Assembly (NCBI RefSeq): GCF_000367945.1
Contig: NZ_KB849179.1
Location: 2,725,592-2,789,591 of the forward strand
Direction of reading: 5' to 3'
Length of the DNA stretch: 64,000 nucleotides
From: Acinetobacter proteolyticus
Lineage (GTDB): Bacteria; Pseudomonadota; Gammaproteobacteria; Pseudomonadales; Moraxellaceae
The stretch's first letter is position 1. The number at the start of each line of letters is the position of its first letter. The notes beneath the pieces are model-generated. The model was not told the DNA's origin and searched no databases. It saw nothing but the letters and a program-made list of their open reading frames with translations. The position numbers and the translations under genes are program-made. Below, one piece after another: positions 1 to 9,758 of this stretch.

Positions 1-10
1 CTTCGCCCGA

Positions 11-628
11 TTATTTAAAGAACAGCCAAGCAATCACCGCCAGAATGATCAATACAATAATAGAAATGAGGCCAACTGTAGCATTCTTCTGTTGCTCTTT
101 TTCTGCAGCGACACGCGAAACAGGTTCTTCAATGGCAACAGCTTGTGGCTCTGCTACCGCCTGTACATTGATTCCTTCAGGAATCGGCGCTGGTTTTGGA
201 ATCGCCACTTGCTGCGGCATCCCATCACGCGTGATCGGCGTTTCAACTGCGCGCTCAGCAATACTTGGCATACCCTGATCCGTTGAGCTTGACGCTACAG
301 GTTCAATCTCGATTTCAGGCAATTCAATTTCAGACACCGCTGGTGCAAGTACCGAAAACACAAAACTGGCAAATTGTAGAATATCGCCATCATGCAATTC
401 AGTCTCCTGCTCAACACGTACATCATTAATAAATGTACCGTTCGACGAATTCAGGTCTTGCACCCAAAGCTGTTGATCTTTTAACAATAACGCCGCATGG
501 CGACGTGAAATATCTGCTGACTGTAACAAAATATCGGCATCTTGATGTCTTCCCACCAACATGTCACTTTCGATACTGAGTTCTTGCCCCGTAAATTCAC
601 CTGTAATGGCTTGTAATTTCCAAGTCAT
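11..628 (-). CDS. FHA domain membrane protein
   Basis: 205-residue protein with an N-terminal forkhead-associated domain, a phosphothreonine-binding fold. The FHA signature is visible: GR at residues 26-27, SRRH at 41-44 and NGTF at 63-66. A Pro/Glu-rich linker of about 80 residues follows, then one C-terminal membrane segment (about 183-203), so the FHA domain should be anchored facing the cytoplasm. AAGGA lies about 9 nt before the ATG. It follows gspD on the same strand with a 63-nt gap and may be co-transcribed with the type II secretion genes. FHA proteins usually read out Ser/Thr kinase signalling, but no kinase gene is in the window, so the partner is unknown. Confidence 0.8.
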   Translation of the reverse strand: MTWKLQAITGEFTGQELSIESDMLVGRHQDADILLQSADISRRHAALLLKDQQLWVQDLNSSNGTFINDVRVEQETELHDGDILQFASFVFSVLAPAVSEIELPEIEIEPVASSSTDQGMPSIAERAVETPITRDGMPQQVAIPKPAPIPEGINVQAVAEPQAVAIEEPVSRVAAEKEQQKNATVGLISIIVLIILAVIAWLFFK

Positions 629-691
629 AGATGCATATCCTTATAGAATTTCTTGCAATCATAACATTGTGGCATAAGCGCTTCTGTGCAT

Positions 692-2977
692 CTACTGTGA
701 AGACGCTGGTCGAATCGTGGTAGTGGTGACCGTATTTTTGCTCCGCTCAGTTTCTTTTGCTGGCAGTTGTACTGTTTTTTGTTGCACTTGAGGTGCTTCA
801 ACAGCAACGGGGGTCGTCACCACAACGGCTTTGTTCTGCGTAGCCGTTGGGACCTTCTGATAAGGCGAATTCACGACTGGCGCTTGCGGGTTATAAATAT
901 CGGCCACATTTTCTGGCAGTTTGGCAAAGTTACCATTTTTGTCCATTGAAAGTTGCAAACTATAGAGCTGGTTATAACGCTGTTGAGAAATACGGCGTAC
1001 ATCATTGGCATCGCCCACAATGGTCGGATGGATAAACACCAATAGATTACGCTTGATATTACTCCTCGCATCGGCACGGAATAAACGCCCAAGATAAGGA
1101 ATACTACTCAGACCAGGAATACCTTGGCGCGATAATGACGTATTATCTGCAATCAAGCCTCCCAACACCACTGTTTGCCCATGTTCCGCAAGCACAGCAG
1201 TTTTAATGGCGCGCTTATTGGTAACCAAGTCTGTTGCTTGGCCTTTGTTATTCTGAACATCCGAAACTTCCTGTTCAACTTCAAGACGAACCGTACCATT
1301 GTCACCAATATGTGGAATCACTTTTAGCGTAACACCCACATCCTTACGCTCAACCGTTGTATAAGGATTGACTGTACCTGAAGTTCCCGTCGATACCGAA
1401 CCCGTCACAAACGGAACGTTTTGACCTACGACAATATAAGCTTCTTCATTATCCATCGTCACAATCGACGGTGTAGACAAAAAGTTGGATTTGGTATTGG
1501 TTTTCAAGGCTTGGATCAGCGCACCATAGGCTTTACGTGAGTTTTCAAAATTACCAATCCCAAGTGTGGCACCATTGCCTTTATTGGCATCACCTGCAAT
1601 CGCTGCAGCTGCGCCACTCGCCCCGCCCGTGGCATAACCTGCGGCAATGGATGCCAGACTCGCGCCCACATTACTAAAGCTAATCAGGCCAACACCACTG
1701 CTTAAATCACCCAAGGCCCACTGAATCCCCAGTTGATCTGCATCATCGCCTGAGACTTCAATAATTGCAGCTTCAATGAGTACTTGTTGACGGCGAATAT
1801 CCAGCTGTTGAATAGCCGCTTCGACTTCACGCATTAATTGTGGTTCAGCTTTGACCACCAATGCATTTTGCGTTGGGTCAGCAATAATACTAATACCTGC
1901 ACCATTAAAGCTGGTGATACTGGAGTTTTGACTATTGCTTGAATTGCCATTTAGATTAATTGAAGGCGTCGAAAAAGAGGAAGACGACGAACCTGTGGTT
2001 GAGCTTGAGTTTTGATTGTTGGAGATCAGGTTATTAATCGAGTTAGATCGGTTATTACTATTTGACGAGGACGACGATGATGAAGACGACGCAGATTGCC
2101 CTGTGACCAGTCCCTGTAAAATCTCAGCCAAGTTCTTGGCACTGGCATATTTCAAGCGGAAGACTTTAAGCCCACCCAAACGATCTGCTGATGGGACATC
2201 CAGCATTTCTACCATTTGACGCAAACGCTTACGAGAGTCTGGATCGCCCTTGATCAAAATACGGTTGGTTCGATTATCGGCAATGATCCGCACCCGCGAA
2301 CCAATAAAATCTTTTGAAGCACCTGTTGCACTCATGGTCTCCAACAAACCAATCACTTCTTCAGCTTGGCTCGACTGCAAGCTAATCGCTTCAATGTCAT
2401 TTTGACCCGTGCCATCTAAATTACGCACGATATTTTCAAGCTGATAAATATTGGTTGCACGATCAGAAACGATTAAAGCATTGGTCCCCGCAACCGCTGC
2501 CAAGTGCGCAAATTGCGGCATTAACGGACGTAGGGCTGGAATCAAGTCATTCGGATTGGTATTTTGCAACCAAATCACTCGCGTTACGATTTGATCACCA
2601 CCCGCACGGCTACGTGCATCGTAAGGAATCCCAGAATTCTTCGCATTACTGTCAGGGACAAGTTTAACCGTATTGCCTGAAGGGAGCGCCACCACACCAT
2701 TGACATTGAGTACGCCTAGAAATAGGTCATACACCTCGTCCTTATTTAGAGGCTTATTGGAAATAACCGTCACATTACCACGCACACGAGGGTCAACCGC
2801 AAAGTTCTTCCCTGTAATATCCGCAACTTCATTAATAAATGCGGTTAAGTCTGCATCACGTAGATTGATCTTCCATGTTTGTGCTTGCACATGGGTACTC
2901 ACTGACGCAACCAAAGGTGCTGCGGCAAGTAATGCCCAAAGTGGTCGTTGATGATTTAAAAAAGCCATAACCTGCAC
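692..2977 (-). CDS. gspD: Type II secretion system secretin GspD
   Basis: 761-residue outer-membrane secretin that forms the exit channel of the type II secretion system. A signal peptide ends near residue 32. N0-N3 domains follow, then the secretin core with the conserved VPFVTG-type and C-terminal IPGLSSIPYLGRLFR segments. A striking Ser/Asn-rich low-complexity insert lies at about residues 293-355 between N-domain repeats. The start is a GTG with AGGA 5 nt upstream; an in-frame ATG three codons on is an alternative. It lies 31 nt after gspC, in the order gspN-gspC-gspD. The other gsp genes are not in this window, as is usual for Acinetobacter, where the locus is split. Confidence 0.95.
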   Translation of the reverse strand: MQVMAFLNHQRPLWALLAAAPLVASVSTHVQAQTWKINLRDADLTAFINEVADITGKNFAVDPRVRGNVTVISNKPLNKDEVYDLFLGVLNVNGVVALPSGNTVKLVPDSNAKNSGIPYDARSRAGGDQIVTRVIWLQNTNPNDLIPALRPLMPQFAHLAAVAGTNALIVSDRATNIYQLENIVRNLDGTGQNDIEAISLQSSQAEEVIGLLETMSATGASKDFIGSRVRIIADNRTNRILIKGDPDSRKRLRQMVEMLDVPSADRLGGLKVFRLKYASAKNLAEILQGLVTGQSASSSSSSSSSNSNNRSNSINNLISNNQNSSSTTGSSSSSFSTPSINLNGNSSNSQNSSITSFNGAGISIIADPTQNALVVKAEPQLMREVEAAIQQLDIRRQQVLIEAAIIEVSGDDADQLGIQWALGDLSSGVGLISFSNVGASLASIAAGYATGGASGAAAAIAGDANKGNGATLGIGNFENSRKAYGALIQALKTNTKSNFLSTPSIVTMDNEEAYIVVGQNVPFVTGSVSTGTSGTVNPYTTVERKDVGVTLKVIPHIGDNGTVRLEVEQEVSDVQNNKGQATDLVTNKRAIKTAVLAEHGQTVVLGGLIADNTSLSRQGIPGLSSIPYLGRLFRADARSNIKRNLLVFIHPTIVGDANDVRRISQQRYNQLYSLQLSMDKNGNFAKLPENVADIYNPQAPVVNSPYQKVPTATQNKAVVVTTPVAVEAPQVQQKTVQLPAKETERSKNTVTTTTIRPASSQ

Positions 2978-3008
2978 TTATTCCTAACTGATGTGTGACG
3001 TGTGATCA

Positions 3009-3848
3009 CTAAAAACTTTGTTGTATGGTCATCACTTGATCACCACGTTTTATTTCTATTTTGGCATGCCCTTCACGACGTACTTGCTCTAATAATTGTA
3101 CTTCGTTGAGTCCCTGCCCGACGGTCTGACCATTGATCGATAGAATACGGTCACCCGAACGTAAACCCAAGGTATTTTTTAAATTCGATGGGGTCTTGTC
3201 TGATATTTCATAACCGTCCGCACCGCCATTACTAACCCCCATATTTTTTAGGTATTGTTCACGATTATCCTGCATTTGCTGGATCGCTTGACCTAAAGCC
3301 GATTGTGGTGAGTTTTGCGAGGGCGCAGCTGCGGCTGGCGGTACATTGTTGGTATTATTGAGCACAGGATCGATTGGTTGATAGAGACCTTTATCCAAGC
3401 CCTTAAATTTAACTTCTCGGGTTGCACCATTCCCCTGTTTTAAAACCACATGATCCCAATAAACTTCGGCCAGTTGATAGGACGTTGATCCCACCGTTTC
3501 ACCCACACGGTATCGTTCAGCGCTATCATTCAACTTAATCACTGCCGAAGACAAATAATTAGGCTGACCCAACAACACACCTTGCAACTCCAGATTGACA
3601 TTATCATCAGCCGAAGTTGCTAGAGGTTCATTGAATAACGCAAAAGAACTGATATTAGGGACTTGAGCTTGCTGCGACCCCAATTCAACTCGGTCAAACT
3701 GCATGGGTTGTGGTGGCGCAACCACCCACCAGAACAATGAAGCCAGTTTCCAACATAGCCACAAAATCAGCAGTGCTAAAACCAGACCACTGAGCTTATC
3801 CAGTTTTTGCCAACGCAATTGTTGTATTTTTTGAGTGATTGCTTTCAT
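3009..3848 (-). CDS. gspC: Type II secretion system protein GspC
   Basis: 279-residue inner-membrane protein that links the cytoplasmic-membrane platform to the GspD secretin. A single membrane segment lies at about residues 20-45. A periplasmic homology region follows (ALFNEPLATSADDNVNLELQG is the typical start). After a Pro/Gln-rich linker there is a C-terminal PDZ-like domain (GLRSGDRILSINGQTVGQGL). The ATG overlaps the stop of gspN by one base (TAATG), so the two are translationally coupled. gspD follows 31 nt later. Confidence 0.93.
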   Translation of the reverse strand: MKAITQKIQQLRWQKLDKLSGLVLALLILWLCWKLASLFWWVVAPPQPMQFDRVELGSQQAQVPNISSFALFNEPLATSADDNVNLELQGVLLGQPNYLSSAVIKLNDSAERYRVGETVGSTSYQLAEVYWDHVVLKQGNGATREVKFKGLDKGLYQPIDPVLNNTNNVPPAAAAPSQNSPQSALGQAIQQMQDNREQYLKNMGVSNGGADGYEISDKTPSNLKNTLGLRSGDRILSINGQTVGQGLNEVQLLEQVRREGHAKIEIKRGDQVMTIQQSF

Positions 3849-4591
3849 TAGAAACCACCTTGCAACAAGGGTTGTCGCGAACTGATCACATAAGTGTCTA
3901 AGCCTGCCTTACCTTCATACGAGGGAATATTTAACAACATACGCTGAGTGAGCTGCACATCCAGCATTAGGCTCGCATCTAAGCTTAGGTTCGCCATTTT
4001 CTGGCTACGTTGATCACGGACATCAATTTGTAATTGCCCATTTTCATCTTTAAGTTCAGCCACCAAAGACGGCATATTCATACGATCTTGTCGCTGACCA
4101 AAAGTATAAGCCAATGCACCACCGCCCCAATTTAATTGCCCTTCTACCGCACTAAAGCCTTTTTCTTTTTGGTAATTCAATTGTACGTCTTTCAGTTGGA
4201 TTGCATTTTCAGGCCATTGCCAATTAGCAAAATATTTTAATGTTTCAGGCGAGATTTTCCCTTGCAGGTCTTTAATCATGATTTTCTTGCTTAGACCGTA
4301 AGCAAAAACGCCATTGAATTGGGTATTACCACTATGAATATCGAGATCTGCACCAACGCGCAGTAATAGCAAATCCAGAGGACGAGTTTTCCAATGCACA
4401 GAACCCCGCAACTGACCACGTTGCCAGTCTGCTTGCCCCTGCCAAATGTTGCCGCTGACATTATGTAATATTTGATTATCTTTTGAAAATTTCGCAATTA
4501 ACCATGTTGCTGGAATTTGTAAAATAATAAAAATTAAAAATGCAAAAATGGCGAAAATCCACCATCTCCATTGCTTGGTTTTTTTCTTCAT
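3848..4591 (-). CDS. gspN: Type II secretion system protein GspN
   Basis: About 247-residue GspN-family protein, a non-core component of many type II secretion systems. One N-terminal membrane segment (about residues 8-30) is followed by a periplasmic beta-rich domain. The start is placed at the ATG at 4591, giving MKKKTKQWRW, because AAGGGTGG lies directly upstream; the in-frame ATG 7 codons earlier has no ribosome-binding site. It is the first gene of gspN-gspC-gspD and its stop overlaps the gspC start. GspN is variable in sequence, so the name rests on size, topology and position. Confidence 0.87.
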   Translation of the reverse strand: MKKKTKQWRWWIFAIFAFLIFIILQIPATWLIAKFSKDNQILHNVSGNIWQGQADWQRGQLRGSVHWKTRPLDLLLLRVGADLDIHSGNTQFNGVFAYGLSKKIMIKDLQGKISPETLKYFANWQWPENAIQLKDVQLNYQKEKGFSAVEGQLNWGGGALAYTFGQRQDRMNMPSLVAELKDENGQLQIDVRDQRSQKMANLSLDASLMLDVQLTQRMLLNIPSYEGKAGLDTYVISSRQPLLQGGF

Positions 4592-4686
4592 TCCACCCTT
4601 ACCAACATGCAAATATCATCCTTTTTGAGACAATCGCCCCCTGAATGACATTATGCATACTTTTTCAACATCGCCAATTCTCTCAT

Positions 4687-4720
4687 ATAAAAAAACCAAG
4701 CTTTTTAAGCCTGGCTTTTG
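4687..4720 (-). terminator. Intrinsic terminator of the H-NS-type gene
   Basis: Read on the minus strand, an AGCCAGGCTT / AGCTTGG stem is followed by a run of seven T. It lies about 50 bases past the H-NS-type stop and ahead of gspN. Confidence 0.7.
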
Positions 4721-4729
4721 ATAAAGGAT

Positions 4730-4759
4730 AAAGTCATCGTATGACAAAACGATGACTTT
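4730..4759 (-). terminator. Perfect hairpin after the H-NS-type gene
   Basis: AAAGTCATCG and CGATGACTTT form a perfect 10-bp stem with a 10-nt loop, just downstream of the H-NS-type stop. With the hairpin at 4687-4720 it makes a tandem terminator. Confidence 0.65.
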
Positions 4760-4768
4760 AAAACTTGC

Positions 4769-5095
4769 TTAGATTAAGAAATCTTCAAGTTTTGCACCTT
4801 TTTCTAATTCAGCAACTAACCAACGTGGTTGCTTACCACGGCCAGTCCAAGTTTCTTCAGCATTGCTCTTGTTACGGTAGCGTGGCTCTACTGCTTTACG
4901 CGTGGTTTTCTTACGCTTTTGCTCACCCACTTCCAATAATTCTTCAACGCTATAACCAATCGCATCTGCAATCGCGATAATTTGATTATATGCATCTTCA
5001 ATTGCTTGATCTTTTTTACTTGCAATCAAAGCTTCTGCTTCTGCTTGTAAACGCTTTAAATCTTCTACAGATAAATCGCTAATATCTGGTTTCAT
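4769..5095 (-). CDS. H-NS family nucleoid-associated protein
   Basis: 108-residue small DNA-binding protein. The N-terminal half is a charged oligomerisation helix region. The C-terminal half carries the H-NS DNA-binding motif TWTGRGKQPRWL. H-NS proteins bind AT-rich DNA, silence acquired genes and shape the nucleoid. The start at ATG 5095 (MKPDISDL) is preferred because GGAG lies 8 nt upstream; a GTG three codons earlier has no spacing for that site. It is a single gene with an AT-rich 395-bp upstream region, which fits autoregulation, though that is an inference. Confidence 0.92.
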   Translation of the reverse strand: MKPDISDLSVEDLKRLQAEAEALIASKKDQAIEDAYNQIIAIADAIGYSVEELLEVGEQKRKKTTRKAVEPRYRNKSNAEETWTGRGKQPRWLVAELEKGAKLEDFLI

Positions 5096-5489
5096 TAGAA
5101 CCACTCCAATGTATATAGGGGAAATATATCACTCAAAAAATAAAATGAATTTTAAATTCGATTCAATATTAGTTTATAAATGATTAAATAATCAATATAA
5201 GAATAACTCACTTAATCGTATATTCAGCGCAAAATGGCATTTTATTTACAATAAAGCAAAAAAAGTGGATGTGTTATATAAAAACATATTTTATAAAGCC
5301 AACCTGCACAGCTAAAGAAACCCGCTTTATATTAAATTACTCTTAATTTTATCTAAAAAATTTTAATTTTCTTTTAAGCGTTTTGGTTCCAATACTCTAT
5401 TTCTTACAAATGATCGCTTTGAACCTTATTATATGAAATGATGATATAATCAAACAAAATAGACATAATCGTCTTTATAATCATTCATA
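5096..5489. other. AT-rich intergenic region upstream of the H-NS-type gene
   Basis: No ORF of substance and no RNA gene was recognised. The stretch is strongly AT-rich with several A/T tracts, and should hold the promoter of the H-NS-type gene and the end of the hem transcript. No confident promoter hexamers were assigned. Confidence 0.5.
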
Positions 5490-5933
5490 TTATATTAAAG
5501 CATGTCCTACGCTTCGCTCTAACTGAATTATTTTTTGTCTAATCTCATCAGGAATATTTAATTTCTTTGAGCTAACCTTATCAACACACACCATAACTGC
5601 CTCACCTATCGCTACAGTTTGCTGTTGTGTTTCACTCCACAATACATAATGCATACGAAAAGCGCTATTTCTTAACTCCTCAATCCGCGCACCAATATGC
5701 AGCACATCTGGATAGAATACTGGACTTAAATATTTACACTGACTGGATGCAACCACGGTCAATATCTCCTGATCGAAGATATTCAATGCCATTAAATAAG
5801 CAATGCGTGCACTCTCGATATAACGATAATACTGAACATTATTTACATGACCAAACGCATCCATATCCCCCCACGCAACGGTTTGTTGAAGCACAACAGG
5901 ATAGACAGACAATTCTTTCATGTTTTCACTCAT
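5490..5933 (-). CDS. Acyl-CoA thioesterase, hot-dog fold (4HBT type)
   Basis: 147-residue single hot-dog-domain protein. The motif WGDMDAFGHVNNVQYYRYIE near residues 21-40 is the 4-hydroxybenzoyl-CoA thioesterase / YbgC signature, with the catalytic Asp in it. It should hydrolyse an acyl-CoA thioester in the cytoplasm; the chain length cannot be read from the sequence. Its ATG overlaps the hemY stop as ATGA, so it is translated from the tail of the hem operon. This link to haem synthesis is positional only. Confidence 0.85.
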   Translation of the reverse strand: MSENMKELSVYPVVLQQTVAWGDMDAFGHVNNVQYYRYIESARIAYLMALNIFDQEILTVVASSQCKYLSPVFYPDVLHIGARIEELRNSAFRMHYVLWSETQQQTVAIGEAVMVCVDKVSSKKLNIPDEIRQKIIQLERSVGHALI

Positions 5934-7123
5934 ATCTTAAAATTAAGAAAATTTACATCATTTTCAAATATTAAATTTAACTGCCTGATTAAATCAGGAT
6001 TATCACCTAAGGTGGATTTAATCCTCAAATAGCTCATTAAAATATTATCGGGATATAAAGTTAATAATTGCTCTGCGTCTGCCTGACGTTGCGTTGCAAC
6101 ATAAATATGCCATTTTGCAAAGCTGAGCATCGGCACGCTGGTGTAACGCTGCTCAAGCTGCATAATGCGCTGTTCAACATAAGTATAATCAGGAATCTGC
6201 TTTAATAATTGTTGCTGGAACCAGAGATAAAACACCTCTGGATCAAACTGATCTTGTAATAAATGCAACGCCAGATCTTCATGCTGCACACTCATTTCTG
6301 GCATACGTGCCAATAGTTTCAACCAGAATACTTTACTACTGTACGGACGAGTTTGAATCTCATCCTGTAAAACCAGATAGCGTTGTTGCAATGCCGCAAG
6401 ATCATCTACAGATGCCTGATCAAATCGAATCAGTAGCTGTTGCAACCACAAATCACGGTGTTCAGCATCCAGCAAACCATATTGGGTTGTTTGCAAAAAT
6501 AACCATGGTTCTTGTAAGGCAAGTTTACCCCATAGTGCAGTAATCCGTTGCTGATAAGCCGTTTCAATTTCAATCAACCAAGGTGAAAGCTGATGCTGAG
6601 CCAAAAACTCTAAATGGCTGAGTGCTTTTTGTGTTTCCTGCTGCTCAAGATAAATATCTATGCGTTGCAATTCAGCCAGTTCAAATGCCATCGGTGCTGA
6701 TTTTTCCAAACTCTGCAATGCAGTCTCATAATCGCCATTTTTATAATCAAATTGCGCGTCAATAATATGATTCAGTAAGCCTGACTGAGTATAAACACGT
6801 TCAATAAACACTTGCTGATCTTTTGCCGCTTCCAACAACCAGACAATGCCGAGCTGCTCATAAGGATGCAGATCTTTAAAATGTAGAATGGTTTCTTTTT
6901 TACGTTGTTCTCGGGCGAAATAACGTTTGCCGAATACCCAAGCCAATTGTGCCAACAAACTAATGACCAAAAATAGCGTAATCAGCCCCCATACCCCACT
7001 CTGGAACTGCCAGTCTCGCCAATAAATATAAACATAGCCATTCCCATAGCCATAACTCAAGATGGCAAACAGGGCAAATAGCACCAAGCTTGCAAGCAGA
7101 TAGATCCATAGTAAATGTTTCAT
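5930..7123 (-). CDS. hemY: HemY-type TPR membrane protein of the haem operon
   Basis: 397-residue protein of the proteobacterial HemY family (not protoporphyrinogen oxidase). Two N-terminal membrane segments (about residues 4-24 and 42-64) precede a long helical, TPR-like periplasmic or cytoplasmic domain rich in Gln and Leu. It is encoded right after the HemX-like gene (6-nt gap) and overlaps the thioesterase gene. Its place in hemC-hemD-hemX-hemY matches E. coli and Pseudomonas. The biochemical role in haem synthesis is not settled for this family. Confidence 0.88.
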   Translation of the reverse strand: MKHLLWIYLLASLVLFALFAILSYGYGNGYVYIYWRDWQFQSGVWGLITLFLVISLLAQLAWVFGKRYFAREQRKKETILHFKDLHPYEQLGIVWLLEAAKDQQVFIERVYTQSGLLNHIIDAQFDYKNGDYETALQSLEKSAPMAFELAELQRIDIYLEQQETQKALSHLEFLAQHQLSPWLIEIETAYQQRITALWGKLALQEPWLFLQTTQYGLLDAEHRDLWLQQLLIRFDQASVDDLAALQQRYLVLQDEIQTRPYSSKVFWLKLLARMPEMSVQHEDLALHLLQDQFDPEVFYLWFQQQLLKQIPDYTYVEQRIMQLEQRYTSVPMLSFAKWHIYVATQRQADAEQLLTLYPDNILMSYLRIKSTLGDNPDLIRQLNLIFENDVNFLNFKI

Positions 7124-7129
7124 AATGCC

Positions 7130-7957
7130 TTACCCCAACAAACCCAATGTGGTTAATTTCGGTGTGGGTACTGCAGGTAGATTTAAAATTTTCTCTAAAC
7201 GCTGTTTCATCTGCTGGCTATTCTGATCGGGTAATTCCGCCAGCAACTGCATCACTTCCAAGGTTGATTTGCGATACTCAGTCAACTGCCCTTGTTGTAA
7301 TGCTTGGGAAGCAAGTAAAAGACGTAATTGTGCTTCTTTTAAAATAATATGGCGGCTCATTAAATCTGGTGAGTGGCGCTGTACTTTCTCCAATTTAAAC
7401 CAATGCCACCAAGCGTTGCTGTCACTTTTTGCCATGCTTATACTTGGATTGTGAATTTCTTGTTGAATCTTCTGATCCAGCTGTTGTAACAGGTTATCCA
7501 GTTGCTGCTGTTGCTGTGTCTGACTAAGGACATATTGCTGAATGCTTTGCTTGTCCTGCTCAATCGCGTTCATCAAACTGTGCTGCAATGCAGGTGAAAC
7601 TGCATATTGAACGATATGTTGCTGAACTTGATTAAGCTGATCTAAAGCGTAAATAAACTGCTGTTGATCCAAGGCAAACTGAACCAATTGCATCTGTTGT
7701 TTAATCAAAATAACAGGCGCGATTCCCATCACCGTGGTCGGTATCGCAACATGATCCGCAGGCTCGACCGCACTGCTATTTTGCAACTGACGTTGTACTG
7801 CAACAAATTGATCATTCAATAAAGCATAACGCTGCTCGGTTTGATCAAGCTGCTGTTGTAATTGGGGTACAGTTTGAGAATATTGCGCAACATCGTAACT
7901 GAGTTTAATCAACCACAATAAACTCAATCCTAATATTAGATAACCAATTTTTCTCAT
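7130..7957 (-). CDS. HemX-like membrane-anchored coiled-coil protein
   Basis: 275-residue protein with one N-terminal membrane segment (about residues 4-22), followed by a predicted coiled coil unusually rich in Gln (runs such as QTQQQQQLDNLLQQLDQ). It sits between hemD and hemY, overlapping hemD by 4 bases (ATGA). In E. coli this position is held by HemX, a putative uroporphyrinogen III methylase relative lacking catalytic motifs. Similarity is by position and architecture, so the hemX name is tentative. Confidence 0.75.
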   Translation of the reverse strand: MRKIGYLILGLSLLWLIKLSYDVAQYSQTVPQLQQQLDQTEQRYALLNDQFVAVQRQLQNSSAVEPADHVAIPTTVMGIAPVILIKQQMQLVQFALDQQQFIYALDQLNQVQQHIVQYAVSPALQHSLMNAIEQDKQSIQQYVLSQTQQQQQLDNLLQQLDQKIQQEIHNPSISMAKSDSNAWWHWFKLEKVQRHSPDLMSRHIILKEAQLRLLLASQALQQGQLTEYRKSTLEVMQLLAELPDQNSQQMKQRLEKILNLPAVPTPKLTTLGLLG

Positions 7958-8730
7958 ACATGTCCTTGCCAGTCACTCATGCGTTGAATGATCTCTGATG
8001 CAGATAAATTTTCAAGCTGAATAATGTTAAATCCTTTGACCGCCTGTGATTGGGTACTGTGCAGGAGTTGAGCCAAACGCGAGCCCAAAACCAGATAGAC
8101 ACACTGCGCTGAACATGGATATTGGTTGCTAAGTTGCTGCCAATAATTCCAACTCGCCTCACTACTCATCAGCACAGCGACCGGCTGATTGAAACTTATT
8201 TTTTTTACAATTTCAGGAAATGCAATCAAACTTTGCTCAGGACACTGACGTTGATAGAGGACAAAATTCAGGATCTCGACACCTTGTTGCTGCAATTGCT
8301 GCATCATAAATTGTCGTCCGCCAAGACCTCGCCAGAAGGCAATTTTAGTTAATTTTTTTTGTTGTTTCAAAATTGGTAGTTGCAGCATTCCCTCCGATGT
8401 CTCCACCTCAGGAACATGACTTTCTATTTGAAACTTTGCCAAAGCTTGTGCCGTGGTTTGCCCAACTGCAATCCATTGAATAGACTTAAGTTGATCAAGT
8501 TGCACACCTGCTTGCTGTAAATAGCGCATCCCAACATCAACAGCGGTTGGACTCACCACTACAACTGCTTGAACCTGTCGCAATTCAGTATACAGTTGCT
8601 GCAAACTTTCAGAAAATGGCATTGCAACCAATTCAAGTAATGGCAGTGCCTCAACCTGATAACCCGCCGCTTCCAAAGCTTGGGTTAGAACCAAGGCACG
8701 ATCATCAGGTCGTGTATTGATAAACAGCAT
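7954..8730 (-). CDS. hemD: Uroporphyrinogen-III synthase
   Basis: 258-residue two-lobed enzyme that cyclises and inverts ring D of hydroxymethylbilane to uroporphyrinogen III. The N-terminus (LFINTRPDDRALVLTQALEAAG) and the segment VVVVSPTAVDVGMRYL are typical of the family, which is otherwise poorly conserved. Its ATG overlaps the hemC stop by one base (TAATG), so the enzyme making its substrate is translationally coupled. It overlaps the HemX-like gene at its 3' end. Confidence 0.92.
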   Translation of the reverse strand: MLFINTRPDDRALVLTQALEAAGYQVEALPLLELVAMPFSESLQQLYTELRQVQAVVVVSPTAVDVGMRYLQQAGVQLDQLKSIQWIAVGQTTAQALAKFQIESHVPEVETSEGMLQLPILKQQKKLTKIAFWRGLGGRQFMMQQLQQQGVEILNFVLYQRQCPEQSLIAFPEIVKKISFNQPVAVLMSSEASWNYWQQLSNQYPCSAQCVYLVLGSRLAQLLHSTQSQAVKGFNIIQLENLSASEIIQRMSDWQGHV

Positions 8731-9647
8731 TAATACAATGCTTTGAGCAATTCGCCTGCACCTTGTGCAAGCAAGCGCTGTGCAAGTTGTTCACCAAGTT
8801 GTTCAGCTTCTGCTGTTGCACCGATCAACTGTTCTTTGAGTAAAGTCTTACCATCGACGCTACCGACACGGCCTTCTATTTGCAGTTGATCATTAGCCAA
8901 GATTGCATAACCGGCAATCGGTACTTGGCAGCCCCCTTCGAGATAGGCATTGAACGCACGTTCTGCACGAACACAAATCGATGTTTCTTCGTGTTGCAGT
9001 GGCTGAATTAATTTTAATAATTCGACATCATCGCTGCGGCACTCTAGACCTAGTGCCCCTTGACCTACGGCAGGTAAGCTCAATACAGGCGCTAAACAAT
9101 GACGGATACGATCAGCTAAACCTAAACGCTTTAGCCCTGCGCTGGCTAAAATAATCGCATCATACAAATCATCATCCAGCTTGGATAAACGCGTTCCCAC
9201 ATTACCACGCAAATCAATAATTTCTAGGTCAGGACGTTGCTGTAAAATCTGACATTTACGGCGCAAGCTTGAGGTGCCCACTTTTGCACCTTGCGGCAAT
9301 TGGTCAAAATGAGAGTAGTGATTCGAAACAAAAGCATCCAAAGGATCTTCACGTTCACAAATGACAGCCAAACTCAAACCTTCAGGCAGATGCATGGGCA
9401 CATCTTTCATCGAGTGCACCGCCAAATCTGCACGCCCGTCCAGCAATGCTGCTTCCAGCTCTTTTACGAATAAACCTTTACCCCCAATTTTTGCCAGAGG
9501 TGTATCCAGAATCTTGTCGCCTTGCGTTACAAACTTAAGTAATTCAACCGTTAAATCTGGATAAAGCGCATTTAAACGAGAACGAATATGTTCCGCCTGC
9601 CAGAGGGCAAGCGGGCTTTGTCGAGTCGCAATTTTTAAGGTTTTCAT
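8730..9647 (-). CDS. hemC: Hydroxymethylbilane synthase (porphobilinogen deaminase)
   Basis: About 305-residue enzyme that polymerises four porphobilinogen units into hydroxymethylbilane, using a dipyrromethane cofactor on a conserved Cys. Visible motifs: [18 protein letters not shown] at the start, [41 protein letters not shown] and the cofactor Cys in [12 protein letters not shown]. The ATG at 9647 matches family starts. An in-frame TTG at 9671 has a better ribosome-binding site (GGAG, 8 nt), so eight extra residues are possible. First gene of the hem operon, about 110 nt downstream of the algR-type gene. Confidence 0.95.
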   Translation of the reverse strand: MKTLKIATRQSPLALWQAEHIRSRLNALYPDLTVELLKFVTQGDKILDTPLAKIGGKGLFVKELEAALLDGRADLAVHSMKDVPMHLPEGLSLAVICEREDPLDAFVSNHYSHFDQLPQGAKVGTSSLRRKCQILQQRPDLEIIDLRGNVGTRLSKLDDDLYDAIILASAGLKRLGLADRIRHCLAPVLSLPAVGQGALGLECRSDDVELLKLIQPLQHEETSICVRAERAFNAYLEGGCQVPIAGYAILANDQLQIEGRVGSVDGKTLLKEQLIGATAEAEQLGEQLAQRLLAQGAGELLKALY

Positions 9648-9758
9648 AAATTCAAGTGAAGTATTGATCAAAGCAATTGCTCCAAACTTAACTTGATCAC
9701 CTGAAATTGCAAGTAAAAATTCACAAAGTGATCAATCCTTCGACTGAAAAGTCTGGTT

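Noticed and set aside
4765..4980. 71-codon ORF antisense to the H-NS-type gene
   Set aside because: It is complementary to a well-supported gene and has no independent signals.
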